Assembly (NCBI GenBank): GCA_022763825.1
Contig: JALEQX010000011.1
Span: 1 to 64,000 of the forward strand
From: Oscillospiraceae bacterium
Lineage (GTDB): Bacteria > Bacillota > Clostridia > Oscillospirales > Acutalibacteraceae
DNA length: 64,000 nucleotides
Direction: 5' to 3'
The position numbers and the translations under genes were made by a program. This document shows, piece by piece, positions 8,295-16,856 of this stretch (its first letter is position 1; the number at the start of each line of letters is the position of its first letter). The notes beneath the pieces are model-generated. The model made no database searches, was not told the DNA's origin, and saw nothing but the letters and a program-made list of their open reading frames with translations.

Positions 8295-9671
8295 ATGGAT
8301 TACCGTATCGAACACGATTCAATGGGCGAGGTTAAAGTCCCCGCAGACAAGTACTGGGCTGCCCAGACTCAGAGAAGTTTTCAGAATTTCAGAATAGGCG
8401 TTGACCATGAGACAATGCCCCGCGAGATTACTCACGCGTTCGGAATTCTTAAAAAGGCCGCCGCTATGGCAAACAGTCAGTTAAAGCCCGAGAAGATGAC
8501 CGCAGAGAAGCTTGACGCTATCAGCAAAGCGTGCGACGAGGTTATGTCCGGTGCGCTCAACGAGCATTTCCCGCTCGTCGTATGGCAGACGGGAAGCGGT
8601 ACGCAGTCAAACATGAACGCAAACGAAGTTATCGCTAACAGAGGCAACGAGATTGCAGGCAAGAAACTTCTTCATCCCAACGACGACGTTAACATGAGCC
8701 AGTCGTCAAACGATACGTTCCCCACCGCAATGCACATTGCAGCCGTTATCGGCATCGAGGACAAGCTCATCCCCGCCGTTGACGTTCTTATCGAGACTTT
8801 TAAGAAACTCGAAAAGGATCACGAGGGCATCGTAAAGTGCGGACGTACTCACCTTCAGGACGCTACTCCCATTAAGTTCTCGCAGGAGATCAGCGGATGG
8901 AGAAACATGCTTGAAAAAGACAAATCCATGCTTGAACTTGCTCTCCCCGGACTTAAGGAACTCGCTCTCGGCGGTACCGCAGTCGGCACGGGACTCAACG
9001 CTCCCAAGGGATTTGACGTTAAGGTCGCAGAGGCTGTTTCCGAGATTACCGGCAAACAGTTTAAGACTGCCGAAAATAAATTCCACGCTCTTACTTCAAA
9101 GGACGAGCTTGTATTCGCTCACGGAGCAATCAAGGCTCTCGCATGCGACATGATGAAGATTGCAAACGACGTAAGATGGCTTGCATCCGGTCCCAGAGAC
9201 GGTCTCGGAGAGATATTTATCCCTGAGAACGAGCCCGGTTCATCAATCATGCCCGGCAAGGTCAATCCGACTCAGTGCGAGGCCGTTACCATGGTAGCCG
9301 TTCAGGTTATCGGCAACGACGTAGCCGTAGGTATGGCTGCTTCACAGGGCAATTTCGAACTTAACGTTTTCATGCCCGTATGCATTTACAACTTCCTCCA
9401 GTCGGTAAGACTTCTTTCTGACTGCATTCTTTCGTTCAACAAGAACTGCGCCGTAGGTATCAGAGCAAACAAGGAGAAGATGGATTACAACCTTCACCAT
9501 TCGCTTATGCTCGTTACCGCTCTCAATCCCTACATCGGTTATGAGAATGCCGCAAAGACCGCAAAGAAGGCTTATAAGGACAACATCTCCCTTAAAGAGG
9601 CTTGCGTAGAGCTTGGTTTCCTTACTGCGGAGAAATTCGACGAGGTATTCCATCCCGAACAGATGGTTTGA
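8295..9671 (+). CDS. fumC: Class II fumarate hydratase
   Basis: Iron-independent fumarase interconverting malate and fumarate, a homotetramer of the fumarase/aspartase superfamily. The 458 residues contain WQTGSGTQSNMN, the active-site segment MSQSSNDTFPTAMH, GRTHLQDATPI and the mobile signature loop GSSIMPGKVNPTQCE. The start has AAGAAAGGA upstream. Only 24 bp separate it from hdrB. In context it works in the reductive direction, feeding fumarate to the reductase genes downstream, though fumarases are reversible. Confidence 0.96.
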   Translation: MDYRIEHDSMGEVKVPADKYWAAQTQRSFQNFRIGVDHETMPREITHAFGILKKAAAMANSQLKPEKMTAEKLDAISKACDEVMSGALNEHFPLVVWQTGSGTQSNMNANEVIANRGNEIAGKKLLHPNDDVNMSQSSNDTFPTAMHIAAVIGIEDKLIPAVDVLIETFKKLEKDHEGIVKCGRTHLQDATPIKFSQEISGWRNMLEKDKSMLELALPGLKELALGGTAVGTGLNAPKGFDVKVAEAVSEITGKQFKTAENKFHALTSKDELVFAHGAIKALACDMMKIANDVRWLASGPRDGLGEIFIPENEPGSSIMPGKVNPTQCEAVTMVAVQVIGNDVAVGMAASQGNFELNVFMPVCIYNFLQSVRLLSDCILSFNKNCAVGIRANKEKMDYNLHHSLMLVTALNPYIGYENAAKTAKKAYKDNISLKEACVELGFLTAEKFDEVFHPEQMV

Positions 9672-9695
9672 TAAAAACAACCCGGAGGTTTTTAT

Positions 9696-10484
9696 ATGAA
9701 ATTCAGCTATTACCCCGGATGCACGCTTAAAAACAAGGCTTCCGAGCTTGATTCGTACGCAAGAAAATCCGCAGAGGTTCTCGGCGTTACGATGGAGGAG
9801 CTTGAAGAGTGGCAGTGCTGCGGAGCCGTTTACCCCCTTGCAAAGGACGAGATTGCGACAAAGCTCTCGTCCGTAAGGGCTCTCGTCTCGGCAAGAGACA
9901 AGGGAAACGACCTGCTTACGCTTTGCTCGGCGTGTCATCATGTTATAAAGATGGTTAACAACGACATGCAGACCGACGAGGATATCCGTACTAAGGTAAA
10001 TAATTATCTCGGTCTTGATGTTCCCTACGAGGGCGAAACGAAAGTCGTTCACTATCTCGAAATGCTCCGCGACAGCGTCGGCTTCGACGAGATAAAGAAA
10101 AAGGTCGTAAAGCCTTTAAAGGGCGTTAAAATCGCTCCCTATTACGGATGTCTTTTATTAAGACCGTCCAAGGTTATGGCGTTTGACAATCCCGAAAATC
10201 CGACGATTATGGAGGACTTTATAAAGGCTGTCGGAGCAGAACCCGTTCTCTATCCTTACAGAAACGAATGCTGCGGCGGTTACACCGTCGCCGAGGATAA
10301 GAGAATAGCTCAGAATAAATGTAATGATATTCTCGCCTCCGCCGTCGGCAAGGGCGCGGATATGGTTATCACGGCATGTCCTTTGTGCATGTACAATTTA
10401 AGCAAAAACGGCACGGACTTCGATGTTCCCGTCCGTTATTTCACCGAGATTCTCGCCGAGGCTCTCGGATTAAAAGACGAATAA
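9696..10484 (+). CDS. hdrB: Heterodisulfide reductase subunit B-like (two CCG domains)
   Basis: 262-residue HdrB homologue. HdrB uses two noncubane 4Fe-4S clusters to split disulfides in methanogens. Both cluster-binding CCG motifs are complete: Cys9, Cys41-Cys42, Cys77, Cys80, and Cys152, Cys192-Cys193, Cys228, Cys231. That suggests an active two-electron catalytic or relay subunit rather than a remnant. Coenzyme M and B are not expected in Clostridia, so the acceptor must differ; the linked fumarate reductase is the obvious candidate. The gene follows fumC by 24 bp with CGGAGG upstream, and precedes hdrC by 12 bp. Confidence 0.92.
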   Translation: MKFSYYPGCTLKNKASELDSYARKSAEVLGVTMEELEEWQCCGAVYPLAKDEIATKLSSVRALVSARDKGNDLLTLCSACHHVIKMVNNDMQTDEDIRTKVNNYLGLDVPYEGETKVVHYLEMLRDSVGFDEIKKKVVKPLKGVKIAPYYGCLLLRPSKVMAFDNPENPTIMEDFIKAVGAEPVLYPYRNECCGGYTVAEDKRIAQNKCNDILASAVGKGADMVITACPLCMYNLSKNGTDFDVPVRYFTEILAEALGLKDE

Positions 10485-10496
10485 GGAGGCGCCCGA

Positions 10497-10886
10497 ATGA
10501 TAAACGAAAAGGAAACGGCTCAGAGAGTCATTGAAATCAGCGGCGTCAACCCGAGAAAATGTATGAAGTGCGGTAAATGCTCCGCAACCTGTCCGTCGTA
10601 TGACGAAATGGAGTATCATCCCCATCAGTTCGTCGATATGATCGACAAGGGTCAGGTTGAAAAACTGCTTGATTCCGAATCTCTTTACAAATGTCTTACG
10701 TGCTTTGCGTGTATCGAAAGATGTCCCAGAGGCGTCGAGCCCGCAAAGCTCATAGAGGCTGTCCGCCTTGTTAAAATAAGACAGCAGGGACAGAATCATC
10801 TCAAAGCCGATATGATCCCCGATATTCTTGACGACGATATGCCCCAGCAGGCTATTGTCAGCGCATTCAGAAAGTACAGCAAATAA
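10497..10886 (+). CDS. hdrC: Heterodisulfide reductase subunit C-like ferredoxin
   Basis: 129-residue electron-transfer subunit with two 4Fe-4S motifs, CMKCGKCSATCP and CLTCFACIERCP, matching HdrC. It passes electrons from the FAD of HdrA to the noncubane clusters of HdrB. The start ATG has AAGGAGGCG eight bases upstream. It is packed between hdrB and hdrA, giving gene order B-C-A as in several bacterial Hdr operons. Confidence 0.92.
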   Translation: MINEKETAQRVIEISGVNPRKCMKCGKCSATCPSYDEMEYHPHQFVDMIDKGQVEKLLDSESLYKCLTCFACIERCPRGVEPAKLIEAVRLVKIRQQGQNHLKADMIPDILDDDMPQQAIVSAFRKYSK

Positions 10887-10907
10887 TACGAATTGGAAGT
10901 GAATCAA

Positions 10908-12887
10908 GTGCAAAGAATAGGCGTATTCGTATGTTGGTGCGGAAGCAACATCGCCGCGACGGTCGACGTTAAGCGCGTCGCCGAGGCTGTAAGAAGCGAA
11001 CAGGGCGTTGTATTTTCCACCGACTATCAGTATATGTGTTCCGAGGCAGGTCAGTCGATCATTAAAAACGCAATAAAGGAACACAGCCTTACCGGTATCG
11101 TCGTTTGCTCGTGCTCTCCGAGAATGCATGAGGCGACATTCAGAAAAACAGCCGCGGCCGCAGGGCTTAACCCCTATATGGTCGAGATAGCTAATATACG
11201 CGAGCAGTGTTCATGGATTCATAAGGACATGCTCTCCGGTACGGCGAAAGCGATAATCCTCGCAAAGGCCGCCGTAGCAAAGGTCAACCTTAACGCCCCC
11301 CTTATCGCGGGCGAAAGCCCCGTTACAAAGCGCGCGCTTGTTATAGGCGGAGGTATCGCCGGTATTCAGACCGCTCTGGATATCGCGGACGCGGGCTACG
11401 AGGTAGATATAGTTGAGAAGTCGCCGACGATAGGCGGTAAAATGGCTCAGCTTGACAAGACGTTCCCGACGCTCGACTGCGCGGCGTGTATTTTAACGCC
11501 GAAAATGGTTGAGGCTGCTCAGAACGAAAAAATAAAGCTCTTTACATATTCGGAAGTTGAAAAAGTAAAGGGATTCGTCGGTAATTTCGACGTTACAATA
11601 AGAAAGAAAGCAAGAAGCGTAAACGAAGATCTCTGTACGGGATGCGGAGTCTGCACGGAAAAATGTCCCTCCAGAAAGGGTAAGAACGAATTTAACCTCG
11701 GTCTTAACACGAGAGGCGCGATTTATATTCCGTTCGCGCAGGCTATCCCCAATGTTCCCGTTATCGACAGAACGCAGTGTATTAAATTCAAAACGGGCAA
11801 GTGCGGACTGTGTCAGATGAACTGCGCGGCTAAGGCTATCGACTTCTCGCAGCAGGATGAATTCGTCGAGAGAAACTACGGCGCAATTGTTGTAGCGACG
11901 GGATTCAATCCCATTAAACTCGATAAATTCGAGGAGTTCGGATATTCAATGTACCCGGATGTTATAACCTCGCTCGAACTCGAACGTATAATGAACGCGG
12001 CAGGTCCGACGAAGGGTCATTTCGAGAGACCGTCCGACCATACTCAGCCTAAGAAGATTGTATTCGTACAGTGCGTAGGTTCGAGAGACACGTCCGGCTG
12101 CGGTAAGGAATACTGCTCAAAGATATGCTGCATGTACACCGCAAAGCACGCGATGCTTTTACGCGAGAAGTACCCCGACACCGAGGTTTACGTTTTCTAT
12201 ATCGACGTAAGAACGCCCGGCAAGAACTTCGACGAGTTTTACAGAAGAGCCGTCGAGCAGTACGGCGTACATTATATAAAGGGTATGGTAGGCAAGGTTA
12301 CCGACGACGGAAAGGGTCAGCTTGTAGTTCAGGCTTCCGACCTTATAGCCAACGAACAGCTTAAAATCAAGGCCGATATGGTTGTCCTTGCCGCCGCTAT
12401 TGAACCCGACCCGACGGCGAGAAGCCTCGGAACAATGCTCACTGCGAGTATGGATACAAACGATTTCTTTACCGAAGCGCATCCCAAACTCCGTCCCGTA
12501 GAGAGCCCCACGGCGGGCGTATTTCTCTCGGGCGTATGCCAGGGACCCAAGGATATTCCCGAAACCGTATCCCAGGCGGGAGCCGCCGCGGCAAAGGTCA
12601 TCGGACTGCTTGCTAAGGATAAACTTACATGCAACCCCTGCGTTGCTAATTCGGATACTCTCGTATGTAACGGCTGCCGTCAGTGTGAAAAGGTATGTCC
12701 CTACGGCGCGATTTCGTACGAGGATAAGGAAGTTTTAAGAGGAGACATCAGAAATGTCGCCGTCGTCAATCCCGCCGTCTGCCAGGGCTGCGGTGCATGT
12801 ACGGTAACATGCCCGTCGGGCGCGATGGATCTTAAAGGCTTCACATCAAGACAGATCATGGCGGAGGTGGACGCAATATGCCGATAA
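10908..12887 (+). CDS. hdrA: Heterodisulfide reductase subunit A-like, electron-bifurcating flavoprotein
   Basis: HdrA carries the FAD that bifurcates electrons between a high-potential acceptor and ferredoxin. The N-terminus GVFVCWCGSNIA is the HdrA insertion-domain start. The Rossmann motif VIGGGIAGIQ lies near residue 146 and the HdrA signature LDKTFPTLDCAACILTPKM follows. Cysteine groups are at about 242 (CTGCGVCTEKCP) and 290. The C-terminal ferredoxin domain has CNGCRQCEKVCP and CQGCGACTVTCP. At about 659 residues it is full length. I chose GTG 10908, with GGAAGTG upstream; TTG 10893 is also possible. The end overlaps the next gene by 10 bp. Confidence 0.92.
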   Translation: MQRIGVFVCWCGSNIAATVDVKRVAEAVRSEQGVVFSTDYQYMCSEAGQSIIKNAIKEHSLTGIVVCSCSPRMHEATFRKTAAAAGLNPYMVEIANIREQCSWIHKDMLSGTAKAIILAKAAVAKVNLNAPLIAGESPVTKRALVIGGGIAGIQTALDIADAGYEVDIVEKSPTIGGKMAQLDKTFPTLDCAACILTPKMVEAAQNEKIKLFTYSEVEKVKGFVGNFDVTIRKKARSVNEDLCTGCGVCTEKCPSRKGKNEFNLGLNTRGAIYIPFAQAIPNVPVIDRTQCIKFKTGKCGLCQMNCAAKAIDFSQQDEFVERNYGAIVVATGFNPIKLDKFEEFGYSMYPDVITSLELERIMNAAGPTKGHFERPSDHTQPKKIVFVQCVGSRDTSGCGKEYCSKICCMYTAKHAMLLREKYPDTEVYVFYIDVRTPGKNFDEFYRRAVEQYGVHYIKGMVGKVTDDGKGQLVVQASDLIANEQLKIKADMVVLAAAIEPDPTARSLGTMLTASMDTNDFFTEAHPKLRPVESPTAGVFLSGVCQGPKDIPETVSQAGAAAAKVIGLLAKDKLTCNPCVANSDTLVCNGCRQCEKVCPYGAISYEDKEVLRGDIRNVAVVNPAVCQGCGACTVTCPSGAMDLKGFTSRQIMAEVDAICR

Positions 12888-13321
12888 ATGAAGAAAACAA
12901 AGAATTTACCCCGCTCATAGTTGCGTTCTGCTGCAACTGGTGTTCATACGCGGGCGCGGATCTTGCCGGAACGGGCAGACTCGCTTATCCCGCAAACGTT
13001 AAAATCGTAAGAGTTCCGTGTTCGTGCCGAGTCAATCCCACGTTTATTTTAAGAGCGTTCCAGCGCGGAGCGGACGGAGTTATCATCTGCGGATGTCATC
13101 CCGGAGACTGCCATTACACGTCGGGCAACTATTTTGCAAGACGCCGTATGACTCTTCTGTTCAGCATGCTTGACTATCTCGGAATCGAGAGAGACCGTAC
13201 GAGAGTCGAATGGGTATCGGCTGCCGAGGGCGCGAAATTCGCAGCTACGATGAACGATTTTGCCGCCAAAATCCATGAACTCGGAGAAAACAAAAGGTTA
13301 GGTGATCTCAGATGCAAGTAA
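12878..13321 (+). CDS. MvhD/FlxD-like hydrogenase iron-sulfur subunit
   Basis: 147-residue 2Fe-2S protein of the MvhD/FlpD/FlxD family that docks an electron-input module onto HdrA. Conserved cysteines are in FCCNWCSYAGADLAG, VPCSCRVNP, and ICGCHPGDCHY. In methanogens MvhD links the hydrogenase to HdrABC; in Desulfovibrio FlxD links the NADH-oxidising FlxABC. Here the FlxA-like gene downstream makes NAD(P)H the likely donor. The 5' end overlaps hdrA and the 3' end overlaps the next gene by 10 bp, so it is translationally coupled. Confidence 0.9.
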   Translation: MPINEENKEFTPLIVAFCCNWCSYAGADLAGTGRLAYPANVKIVRVPCSCRVNPTFILRAFQRGADGVIICGCHPGDCHYTSGNYFARRRMTLLFSMLDYLGIERDRTRVEWVSAAEGAKFAATMNDFAAKIHELGENKRLGDLRCK

Positions 13322-14298
13322 TGACGGACGTACTCGTAAAAAGAGCAAAAGAGCTGTTGTCTTCCGGTGAGGTCGCGAGAGTTTTCGGCTGGGGTCACGG
13401 CGAATTCGGCTATGATACTACGCCCGCACTGTTTGAGGACGAGGAGAGCCTCGGCGGATTCGTATACGACGGATTCTGCGGTGCGAACATAAGCAAATAC
13501 CTTATCGCCGAGTCGAAAAAGGAAGGCAAGACTCTCGCATTCTTAAAGCCGTGCGACACTTACAGCTTCAATCAGCTTGTTAAGGATAACAGAATTAATA
13601 AAGATAACATTTACGCCGTCGGAATTCCCTGCGCGGGCAAGGTCGATATAGATAAGCTTAAGGAGCAGGGCGTCAGCGGAATTATCTCGATTGAAGAGGG
13701 CGACAAGGAGATTACGGTCAAGACCGTTTACGGAGACAAGACGTTTGTAAAAGCGGATGTTCTTCTCGATAAGTGCTACGCCTGCAAGGGCAAGGAGCAT
13801 AAGGCGGGCGACGAATTTATCTCTCCGGAACTGAGCGAAGATACAACTAACGGCGATAAATACGAGCTTGTAACAAAACTCGAAAACATGACTCCCGACG
13901 AGAGATTCGCATTCTGGCGTTCACAGCTTTCCAAATGTATACGCTGTAATGCGTGCCGTAACGTATGTCCCGCATGTTCGTGTCTTAAATGTATATTCGA
14001 CAACGATAATTCGGGTATCGCTTCAAAGGCGAACGCCGACGATTTCGAGGAGAATATGTTCCACATTATCCGCGCGTTCCACGTCTGCGGAAGATGTACC
14101 GACTGCGGCGAATGTTCGAGAGTATGCCCCCAGCATATTCCGCTTCATCTTCTCAACAGAAAATTCATTAAGGATATGAACGAGCTTTACGGCGAGTATC
14201 AGGCAGGCGAGGATGATTCTTCGCGTCCGCCTCTGCTTACGTATACGAAGACCGACGCGGAGCCTTCAATCGTTCACGAGAGAGGAGGGGACAAGTAA
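13312..14298 (+). CDS. 4Fe-4S electron-transfer subunit, FlxC-like / F420 hydrogenase beta-like
   Basis: 328-residue protein. Residues 1-170 resemble the FrhB/FdhB-type fold (KPCDTYSFNQLVKDN, VGIPCAGKVD), followed by a Cys pair KCYACKGKEH. Two cluster motifs follow: CIRCNACRNVCPACSC near residue 208 and CGRCTDCGECSRVCP near 259. Its place after the MvhD-like gene and before FlxB- and FlxA-like genes suggests an Flx complex ferredoxin-type subunit. The FrhB-like part might bind a flavin. The start overlaps the previous gene; the stop overlaps the next start (ATGA). Confidence 0.82.
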   Translation: MQVMTDVLVKRAKELLSSGEVARVFGWGHGEFGYDTTPALFEDEESLGGFVYDGFCGANISKYLIAESKKEGKTLAFLKPCDTYSFNQLVKDNRINKDNIYAVGIPCAGKVDIDKLKEQGVSGIISIEEGDKEITVKTVYGDKTFVKADVLLDKCYACKGKEHKAGDEFISPELSEDTTNGDKYELVTKLENMTPDERFAFWRSQLSKCIRCNACRNVCPACSCLKCIFDNDNSGIASKANADDFEENMFHIIRAFHVCGRCTDCGECSRVCPQHIPLHLLNRKFIKDMNELYGEYQAGEDDSSRPPLLTYTKTDAEPSIVHERGGDK

Positions 14299-15326
14299 TG
14301 AAAAGAGTTTCTCTTGATAAATTAAACGAACTTCTCTCGGCACTGTCCTCGTCCGGCGCGGTTTACGCACCCGTCAGACGGGACGAAAAGGACGTATACT
14401 TTTCAAAATGGAGCGAGGGCTCGGATGTTGATTTAACCGTTCTCAAAACGTCGAGATCTGCTAAGGACCTTTTCTTTCCTCAGGTTGAGGATATTGCCTC
14501 GTTTAAAACCGAGGGCAAGAAAATTTCCGTTATCGCGGGCACTCCCGACGGTGAAAAATTTACAGTTTTCGGAGTCAGAGCGTGCGACGCGAGAAGCTTC
14601 TCGATTCTCGACAAGGTTTTCCTCGCAGACCCGATTGACCCGTATTATAAAGCAAGACGCGATAATTCGACGGTTATAACTCTCGCATGTCCCGCTCCCG
14701 AGGAGACCTGCTTCTGCTCGGTATTCTCGATTGACCCGTCATCGCCCGAGGGCGACGTTACGACGTGGATAAAGGACGGATTCCTTTACTGGAGAGCGAA
14801 CACCGATAAGGGCGCAGAAGCTGAGAAAAATGTTTCGTCTCTTCTTGAGGACTGCGATGAAACGGCTGTCAAGGAGGCTGAAAAGCAGACGAAAGAGATT
14901 GTTTCGAAAATGCCTCTTTCAAACCTCGATCTTTCCCGCTTTACTCCCGACGAGCTTTTGCCCGTATTCAATTCTCCCAAGTGGACCTCCCTTTCAAAAG
15001 CCTGTCTCGGCTGCGGTACGTGTACATTCGTATGCCCGACGTGTCAGTGCTACGATATAAGAGACTTTGACTGCGGAAATAAAATTCAGAGATTCCGCTG
15101 CTGGGATTCGTGCATGTATTCGGACTTTACGAAAATGGCTCACGGCAATCCGAGAAAATCGCAGGTTGAGCGTTTCAGACAGAGGTTCATGCACAAGCTT
15201 ATATATTTCCCCGCAAACAACAACGGCGAATACGGCTGCGTCGGATGCGGAAGATGTCTTTCAAAATGCCCGATATCAATGAATATCGTTAAAGTAATCA
15301 AAACATTGGGGGCGGAAGAAAAATGA
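14298..15326 (+). CDS. 4Fe-4S dicluster subunit, FlxB-like / anaerobic sulfite reductase A-like
   Basis: 342 residues. The N-terminal 220 residues resemble the AsrA/HydB-type domain (TVFGVRACDARSF, FCSVFSIDPSSPEG), with a Cys pair at ETCFCSVF. The C-terminus has CLGCGTCTFVCPTCQC near residue 236 and CVGCGRCLSKCP near 314. Such subunits carry electrons between a flavin NAD(P)H dehydrogenase and partners. It is coupled by ATGA overlaps on both sides to the FlxC- and FlxA-like genes. It is unlikely to be a true sulfite reductase subunit because no siroheme subunit is present. Confidence 0.85.
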   Translation: MKRVSLDKLNELLSALSSSGAVYAPVRRDEKDVYFSKWSEGSDVDLTVLKTSRSAKDLFFPQVEDIASFKTEGKKISVIAGTPDGEKFTVFGVRACDARSFSILDKVFLADPIDPYYKARRDNSTVITLACPAPEETCFCSVFSIDPSSPEGDVTTWIKDGFLYWRANTDKGAEAEKNVSSLLEDCDETAVKEAEKQTKEIVSKMPLSNLDLSRFTPDELLPVFNSPKWTSLSKACLGCGTCTFVCPTCQCYDIRDFDCGNKIQRFRCWDSCMYSDFTKMAHGNPRKSQVERFRQRFMHKLIYFPANNNGEYGCVGCGRCLSKCPISMNIVKVIKTLGAEEK

Positions 15327-16153
15327 GTAATTACGAATCGCTTGTCCCGTCGGTCGGCGTCGTTACCGATATAAGACAGGACACACCCGACGTTAAGACT
15401 TTCAGAGTCGTAGGCGTCGACGGAAAAAAACCTTTCGTCCACATTCCCGGACAGTGCGCCATGCTCTCGATTCCCGGAGTCGGAGAGGCTATGTTCTCGA
15501 TTACGTCGTCGCCGACGGTCGAGGAATATATGGAGTTCAGCATTAAAAAATGCGGATGTCTCACCGACTGGCTTCACAAAATGGACGTAGACCAGGAGAT
15601 TCTCATCAGAGGTCCCTACGGAAACGGATTCCCCGTTGAGACCGATTTTAAAGGCAAGGATCTTCTTTTCATCGCGGGCGGTATCGGTCTTGCTCCGCTT
15701 CGTTCTGTCATAAACTATGTCCGTCACTACCGTTCGAATTACGGTAAGGTCGATATTGTTTACGGTTCGAGAAGTGCGGACGACCTCGTTGATTATAAAG
15801 AGATTATCGACGAGTGGTGCAATGAAGAGGGAATCAACGTTTACCTTACAATCGACAGAGAGCAGGAGGGCTGGGACGGTCACGTAGGATTTGTTCCCAA
15901 CTATGTTAAAGAGCTCAATTTCGATACTAATAAGACTGCGATAATCTGCGGTCCGCCTATCATGATTAAATTCACGCTCGCGGGACTTACCGAACTCGGA
16001 TTTGAGAAAACGCAGGTCTTTACGACAATGGAGCTTCGCATGAAGTGCGGAGTAGGCAAGTGCGGAAGATGCAATATCGGTTCAAAATACGTCTGCAAGG
16101 ACGGACCCGTTTTCCGCTGCGACCAGCTCGACGAGCTTCCTAACGAATATTGA
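15323..16153 (+). CDS. FAD/NAD(P)-binding oxidoreductase, FlxA-like
   Basis: 276-residue ferredoxin-NADP reductase-fold protein related to PyrK, AsrB and FlxA. The FAD region has MFSITSSPTVEEYMEFSIK and the NAD(P) region has LLFIAGGIGLAPLRSVI. The C-terminal 2Fe-2S site is MKCGVGKCGRCNIG followed by a fourth Cys in YVCKDGP. It is the likely entry point for NADH or NADPH electrons into the Hdr complex. It overlaps the FlxB-like gene by 4 bp and is 15 bp before the fumarate reductase Fe-S gene, tying the two complexes into one transcript. Confidence 0.9.
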   Translation: MSNYESLVPSVGVVTDIRQDTPDVKTFRVVGVDGKKPFVHIPGQCAMLSIPGVGEAMFSITSSPTVEEYMEFSIKKCGCLTDWLHKMDVDQEILIRGPYGNGFPVETDFKGKDLLFIAGGIGLAPLRSVINYVRHYRSNYGKVDIVYGSRSADDLVDYKEIIDEWCNEEGINVYLTIDREQEGWDGHVGFVPNYVKELNFDTNKTAIICGPPIMIKFTLAGLTELGFEKTQVFTTMELRMKCGVGKCGRCNIGSKYVCKDGPVFRCDQLDELPNEY

Positions 16154-16168
16154 TAAGGGGATAACGAA

Positions 16169-16843
16169 ATGGATAATATGGTCAATATATATTTATTCGG
16201 CAAAAAGTACAGCGTTCCGTCGAATCTCACGATTATGACGGCGATGGAGTATGCCGGTTATCAGCTCGTCCGCGGCTGCGGCTGCCGTAACGGTTTCTGC
16301 GGTGCGTGCGCGACGATTTACAGAATTAAGGGACACCAGGAGCTTAACGCGTGTCTTGCATGCCAGACTCAGGTCGAGGAGGGCATGTACATAGCTACGC
16401 TGCCGTTCTTCCCGCTTGTTAAGCAGGTTTACGATATTGAGAAGATAAAGCCTGAGCAGATGGTTATGATGCAGCTTTATCCCGAGATTTACAGCTGTAT
16501 CGGATGTAATGCGTGTACCAAGAGCTGTACGCAGGGACTCAACGTCATGCAGTACATCGCTTATGCGCAGAGAGGCGATTTCAAAAAGTGCGCCGACGAG
16601 TCTTTCGACTGTGTAATGTGCGGAGTTTGCTCCTCAAGGTGCCCCGCGGGTATTTCTCATCCGCAGGTAGCTATGCTTGCAAGACGTCTTAACGGTAAAT
16701 ATATTGCTCCCAAGACTGAGCATCTTGCCGAAAGAGTCAAGGAAATCAACAACGGAGATTTCAAGGAACTTCTTGAATCTCTTATGAATAAGCCGATTGA
16801 TGAGCTTAAAGAGCTTTACAATCACAGAGAGATAGAGAAGTAA
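16169..16843 (+). CDS. Fumarate reductase/succinate dehydrogenase-like iron-sulfur subunit
   Basis: 224 residues. The N-terminal ferredoxin fold has a 2Fe-2S motif GCGCRNGFCGAC with a fourth Cys in ACLACQTQ. The second half has two clusters, CIGCNACTKSC near residue 110 and CVMCGVCSSRCP near 148. This matches SdhB/FrdB architecture but departs from the usual CREGICGSCA pattern and is closer to soluble thiol- or NADH-linked fumarate reductases. No FrdC or FrdD anchor gene is near, so the enzyme is probably cytoplasmic. It is followed by the flavoprotein gene after 13 bp. Confidence 0.88.
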   Translation: MDNMVNIYLFGKKYSVPSNLTIMTAMEYAGYQLVRGCGCRNGFCGACATIYRIKGHQELNACLACQTQVEEGMYIATLPFFPLVKQVYDIEKIKPEQMVMMQLYPEIYSCIGCNACTKSCTQGLNVMQYIAYAQRGDFKKCADESFDCVMCGVCSSRCPAGISHPQVAMLARRLNGKYIAPKTEHLAERVKEINNGDFKELLESLMNKPIDELKELYNHREIEK

Positions 16844-16856
16844 GGAGGCGGTCAGA

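Noticed and set aside
14298..15326. Anaerobic sulfite reductase subunit
   Set aside because: The AsrA-like fold is shared with FlxB-type subunits, and no siroheme (AsrC) gene is present; the Hdr/Flx setting fits better.
15140..15883. 247-codon minus-strand frame opposite the FlxA-like gene
   Set aside because: A shadow of the coding strand; the opposite gene has clear flavin and Fe-S motifs.
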